Assembly: GCF_017873175.1 (NCBI RefSeq)
Contig: NZ_JAGGJW010000013.1
Coordinates: 124,001 to 188,000 of the forward strand
Origin: Neorhizobium petrolearium
GTDB taxonomy: Bacteria; Pseudomonadota; Alphaproteobacteria; Rhizobiales; Rhizobiaceae
DNA: 64,000 nt
Direction of reading: 5' to 3'
Numbering within the stretch: the first letter of the stretch is position 1; each line of letters begins with the position of its first letter. The notes below the pieces were generated by a model. The model saw nothing but the letters and a program-made list of their open reading frames with translations, made no database searches and was not told the DNA's origin. This document shows, piece by piece, positions 61,101 to 64,000 of the stretch. Position numbers and translations under genes: made by a program.

Positions 61101-64000
61101 TCTCGCCGCTCGTCGCCTGGTATGTGAGCCAATCGGCGGAAACGGAAGATCGTCTCTTTGTGCCGGAACCGGTGTCGGTTGAGCTGCGCAAGATCGCCCG
61201 CCGCACCTGGCGCTACTTCGAAGCGTTCGTCACGCTCGAGCAGAACTATCTGCCGCCGGACAATTTCCAGGAGAAACCGGATCCGATCATCGCCAAGCGC
61301 ACGTCGCCTACCAATATCGGCGTCTATCTGCTGTCGACGATTTCGGCGCGGAATTTCGGCTGGATCAGTTTTACCGACACGATCGAGCGCATCGAGCAGA
61401 CTATTTCCAGCATAGAGAGAATGGACAAATTCCGCGGCCATCTCTTCAACTGGTATCACACCGACACGCTGAAACCGCTCGGGCCCCGCTACGTCTCGTC
61501 GGTCGACAGCGGCAACCTCGCCGGTCATCTGATTGCAATCTCGTCGGCTTGCCGTATCTGGTCTGAGGCGCCGTCTGCGCACCTCCAGGGCAATCTCGAC
61601 GGTATCGGCGATGTCGCAGGCATCCTCGCCGAAACTCTGAAGGCACTGCCGGACGACCGCAAAACCGTTCGTCCGCTGCGTCGCCGTCTCGAGGAGCGCA
61701 TTGCCGGCTTCGGCAATGCGCTTGCCGCCGTCAAGCGTGAGCACGAATTTGCCTCGATTCGCATCATCAATCTGGCGGTCCTCGCGCGCGATATCCAGAA
61801 GCTTGCGACCAATCTCGACCATGAAGTGCGTTCAACGCAGAGCGAGGAGGTCACCCGCTGGGCAGCATCGCTTGTCAATATCTGCGAGGTGCATATCGCC
61901 GACAGTGTCTTCGACAATGCAAATATCGAATCGTTACGCGAGCGGTTGATCGCCTTGCGGGACCGCACCCGCAATCTTGCCTTCTCGATGGACTTCAGCT
62001 TCCTGTTCCGTAAGGAACGCCGGCTGCTGTCGATCGGTTATCGTGTCGAAACCAACGAACTGGACGAAGCCTGCTACGACTTGCTGGCATCTGAATGCCG
62101 CCTCACCAGCCTTTTTGCGATCGCCAAGGGCGACATCCCGACCGAACATTGGTATCGCCTCGGCCGCCAGGTCGTGCCGATCGGCGCGCAGGGAGCGCTC
62201 GTTTCATGGTCCGGCTCGATGTTCGAATATCTGATGCCGCCGCTCGTCATGCAGGAGCGTCAGGGCGGCATCCTGAACCAGACGAACAATCTGGTGGTCA
62301 AGGAGCAGATGAATCACGGCAAGCGCCTCGGAACGCCCTGGGGTATTTCCGAAGCGGCTTTCAATGCCCGCGACCATCAGTTCAACTACCAGTATACGAA
62401 CTTCGGGGTCCCGACTCTTGGTCTCAAGCGCGGTCTTGGGCAGAATGCCGTGATCGCGCCTTACGCGTCGATCCTTGCCAGCCAATATGATCCCATCGCG
62501 GCCGCGGAAAATCTGGAAGAGCTGCGCTCGCTCGGCGCACTCGGCATGTTCGGCTTCCACGATGCGGTCGATTTCACCCCGACCCGGGTGCCGGAAGGCC
62601 AGCGTTGCGCAGTGGTCTACAACTACTATGCCCATCATCATGGCATGTCGATCGCAGCGATTGCCAACGTCGTCATGAACGGTCTGTTGCGCGAGCTCTT
62701 CCATTCCGATCCGGTGATCGAAGCCGCCGAACTGCTTCTGCAGGAAAAGGCGCCGCGTGACATACCGGTCATGAGCGCCAAGCACGAGGAGACCCCCGGC
62801 AAGGGCCAGGGCGAACTGCTGCGCCCGGAAATCCGCACCATCAGCAATCCGGCCTCCAAGGAGCGTGAACTGGTGCTTCTGTCGAATGGCCATTACTCGG
62901 TCATGCTCACGGCCACCGGCTCCGGTTATTCCCGCTGGAACGGCATGTCGGTCGCCCGCTGGAAACCCGACCCGACGGAAGACCGCTGGGGGCAGTTCCT
63001 GTTCCTGCGCGATACCGCGACCGGTGACTGGTGGTCCGCTACCACCGAGCCGCGACGTGCGGAAGGCGAGCAGACGAAAGTCATCTTCAGCGATGAACGC
63101 GCCGAGTTCCACAAGACGATCGGCGATTTGACGAGCACCGTCGAATGTATCGTCGCGACGGAGCACGATGCGGAAGGTCGCCGCCTGACATTGCTCAACA
63201 TGGGGACCGAGGACCGTTTCATCGAGGTAACCTCCTACCTCGAGCCCGTGCTGGCGGCAGAAGATGACGATAATGCTCACCCGGTCTTCTCGCGCATGTT
63301 CGTCCGCACCGAGATCGGCAAGCGTGGCGACGTGATCCGCGCCTGGCGCAACAAGCGCAACCCGAATGATCCGGATATGATCATCGCGCATCTGGCGGCC
63401 GACAATGCGGGCTCGGCGCGTCCCACCGAATTCGAAACGGATCGCCGGAAGTTCCTGGGCCGCGGTCGTACGCTTTCGGAGGCTGCCGCATTCGATGACG
63501 GTGCGACACTCTCCGGCACCGACGGTTTCACGCTCGACCCCATACTCTCGTTGCGCCGGGTCGTTCGCGTACCAGCCGGCAAGAAGGTGAGCGTCATATT
63601 CTGGACGATCGCCGCGCCGAAGCGCGACGAACTCGACCAGGCGATCGAACGCTACCGGCATCCGGATGCGTTTCAGACCGAACTCACCCAGGCCTGGACA
63701 CGCACGCAGGTACAGATGCGCCATCTCGGCGTGTCGTCCCAGGATGCTGCGGCCTTCCAGCATCTGGCGCGTTATCTCATCTATCCGGACATGCAGCTTC
63801 GTGCCGATCAGTCAACGATCCAGGCCGGCATGCAACCGCAGTCGTCGCTCTGGCCGTCCTCCGTCTCGGGTGATTTCCCGATCTTCACGCTGCGCATCAA
63901 TGACGACAACGACATGGCAGTCGCCAAGGAAGCGATGAGCGCGCAGGAATACTTGCGGTCACGCGGGGTGGTCTCGGACCTCGTGATCTTCAATGAGCGT
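58196..64000 (+). CDS. chvB: Cyclic beta-1,2-glucan synthase (ChvB/NdvB), cut by the right window edge
   Basis: The frame stays open for 1,935 codons from the ATG at 58196 to the window end; ChvB/NdvB is about 2,800 residues, so roughly the last 900 are missing. In order: an N-terminal domain (1-400), a first membrane pair (about 411-450), a GT84 glycosyltransferase region (about 488-790) with LDADTR at D624 and D626 and QHRWARGDW near 771, more membrane helices (about 808-980) and the start of the large GH94-like region that sets glucan ring size (after about 1,200). It makes the periplasmic cyclic glucan needed for hypo-osmotic fitness and for plant attachment in Rhizobiaceae, and it is the best taxonomic marker here. 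Confidence 0.93.
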   Translation, partial: MSLHNTSPVSSRETEARQIDHNDSIRSIYFNIDGLRECGEKLGREGASGLPGFAGFDFFQRLKENEKEIFRVYRATAVDVDAGATITPAAEWLLDNYYIVEEAIQEVRRDFPRKFYRQLPTMRVAGEEMPRVLALAWLYVAHTHSSLSHDGLGAMVEGFQLNEPLQIGELWALPSFTRFVLIENLRRIATRVDRSRNMRRRANEVADEIIRLNDETASAGLLKGVEDLTNDNTFTTQFLYRLRNASQTSGFAIAWLEQRLEQAGTDTEEVMLAEQNRLSSGNVTMGNIIKSLREIDDTEWSVWFEEVSQIDRIFRERTDYQALDFGSRNAYRNRIEQVARRSRRSEAEVAEVAIRLAEEAAAQENADPRETNIGAFVVGRRLKELEAAVGYKPLLVQQIVRLVRRLNWFAIAGPVIFLTVLAMAIAGWFLVQADMPLPVVFFFLLMFALPASEGVTGLFNTLVTYVVRPARLVGYEFKEGIPEEAKTLVVVPCLISDRDTVDELVRNLEVHYLANPHGEIYFALLSDWRDGKFEETDADLEILDYAKREVAALAAKYARDGKTRFYLLHRRRLFNPNEGAWMGWERKRGKLHELNLLLRGDRDTTYLPGANIVPEGIQYVMTLDADTRLMRDAVTKLVGKMHHPINRPVLDPKSNRVIHGYGLMQPRVTPSLTTGKEASVFQRVFSVGRGLDPYVFTVSDVYQDLTGEGSFTGKGLYHVDAFEASLKGRIDENSVLSHDLLEGSFARCALVTDVELVEDFPIRYEVEVSRQHRWARGDWQLLPYILDPKRGVTALGRWKMIDNLRRSLTPIAWFFASVLGWYFMDPLGALIWQILLIFSLFVAPTLSLVTGLLPHSTDIVPRAHFYSVWSDIRSANAQVALRVVFIADAACIMTDAITRSLYRLFFSRKLMLEWRTAASIQSSAQGSPQEYYKAMWHAPAIAVLSIILSAIPGDNAFLVGIPFAVLWIFSPLVAWYVSQSAETEDRLFVPEPVSVELRKIARRTWRYFEAFVTLEQNYLPPDNFQEKPDPIIAKRTSPTNIGVYLLSTISARNFGWISFTDTIERIEQTISSIERMDKFRGHLFNWYHTDTLKPLGPRYVSSVDSGNLAGHLIAISSACRIWSEAPSAHLQGNLDGIGDVAGILAETLKALPDDRKTVRPLRRRLEERIAGFGNALAAVKREHEFASIRIINLAVLARDIQKLATNLDHEVRSTQSEEVTRWAASLVNICEVHIADSVFDNANIESLRERLIALRDRTRNLAFSMDFSFLFRKERRLLSIGYRVETNELDEACYDLLASECRLTSLFAIAKGDIPTEHWYRLGRQVVPIGAQGALVSWSGSMFEYLMPPLVMQERQGGILNQTNNLVVKEQMNHGKRLGTPWGISEAAFNARDHQFNYQYTNFGVPTLGLKRGLGQNAVIAPYASILASQYDPIAAAENLEELRSLGALGMFGFHDAVDFTPTRVPEGQRCAVVYNYYAHHHGMSIAAIANVVMNGLLRELFHSDPVIEAAELLLQEKAPRDIPVMSAKHEETPGKGQGELLRPEIRTISNPASKERELVLLSNGHYSVMLTATGSGYSRWNGMSVARWKPDPTEDRWGQFLFLRDTATGDWWSATTEPRRAEGEQTKVIFSDERAEFHKTIGDLTSTVECIVATEHDAEGRRLTLLNMGTEDRFIEVTSYLEPVLAAEDDDNAHPVFSRMFVRTEIGKRGDVIRAWRNKRNPNDPDMIIAHLAADNAGSARPTEFETDRRKFLGRGRTLSEAAAFDDGATLSGTDGFTLDPILSLRRVVRVPAGKKVSVIFWTIAAPKRDELDQAIERYRHPDAFQTELTQAWTRTQVQMRHLGVSSQDAAAFQHLARYLIYPDMQLRADQSTIQAGMQPQSSLWPSSVSGDFPIFTLRINDDNDMAVAKEAMSAQEYLRSRGVVSDLVIFNER

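Noticed and set aside
1..64000. CRISPR array, tRNA/rRNA genes, insertion sequence or integrase
   Set aside because: I saw no regularly spaced repeats, no tRNA-like cloverleaf with CCA-end context, no rRNA segments and no transposase or recombinase motifs on either strand by eye. A tRNAscan or IS search was not run.

Overview
The window looks like a chromosomal segment of a GC-rich alphaproteobacterium of the Rhizobiaceae type (Rhizobium, Neorhizobium or Agrobacterium-like). The best markers are a cyclic beta-1,2-glucan synthase (chvB/ndvB) that runs off the right edge, a yfhM-pbpC pair, a dpp-type peptide ABC operon, and dense ATGA-coupled operons. No tRNA, rRNA, CRISPR array, transposase or integrase was seen.

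About 0.2-36.2 kb is a catabolic region built from several operons, each with its own regulator. (1) 0.2-4.5 kb: a VOC-type extradiol ring-cleavage dioxygenase followed by galB, galC and galD homologues (4-oxalomesaconate hydratase, CHA aldolase, 4-oxalomesaconate tautomerase) and a 6PGDH-like dehydrogenase. This is the lower gallate route to pyruvate and oxaloacetate. (2) 4.7-9.4 kb: a GntR/FCD regulator with TGTATAC sites near its own start and in front of a LigM/DesA-type tetrahydrofolate-dependent aryl O-demethylase, then a MetF-like reductase and a LysR regulator with two HTH domains. Together (1) and (2) suggest use of methoxylated lignin acids (vanillate, 3-O-methylgallate or syringate class). 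(3) 9.4-13.8 kb: an IclR regulator, an ACMSD-like amidohydrolase, a zinc-ribbon/metallo-beta-lactamase protein, an acyltransferase and a LysE pseudogene.

(4) 13.8-27.6 kb: a LysR regulator diverging, across a perfect 16-bp palindrome, from a long operon: hydantoinase/oxoprolinase-type HyuA and HyuB, two M24-fold proteins that both lack the usual metal ligands, an MmgE/PrpD protein, a NitT/TauT-type ABC importer, a second ACMSD-like amidohydrolase and an SDR. (5) 27.7-36.2 kb: a TRAP transporter (fused DctQM, then DctP), an IclR regulator, a thiolase, an acyl-CoA ligase fused to two C-terminal PPC/DUF296 domains, and an SDR. The substrates of (4) and (5) cannot be read from sequence. They look like uptake plus ATP-dependent and CoA-dependent breakdown of organic acids or aryl/cyclic compounds.

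From 36.3 kb on, the content is ordinary chromosomal: bacterial alpha-2-macroglobulin with PBP1C, dppABCDF on the minus strand, an AbgB-like amidohydrolase, a class III aminotransferase, cardiolipin synthase with an EEP-family protein, a threonine/serine dehydratase-like enzyme, a 47-residue membrane protein, an M20 amidohydrolase, and the first 1,935 codons of the beta-glucan synthase.

The strongest candidates for something undescribed are the ligase-PPC-PPC fusion, the VOC dioxygenase heading a galBCD pathway, the tandem-HTH LysR regulator, and the hyuAB operon with paired metal-less M24 proteins. All functions are inferred from motifs, recalled family sequences and gene order. No database search was run.
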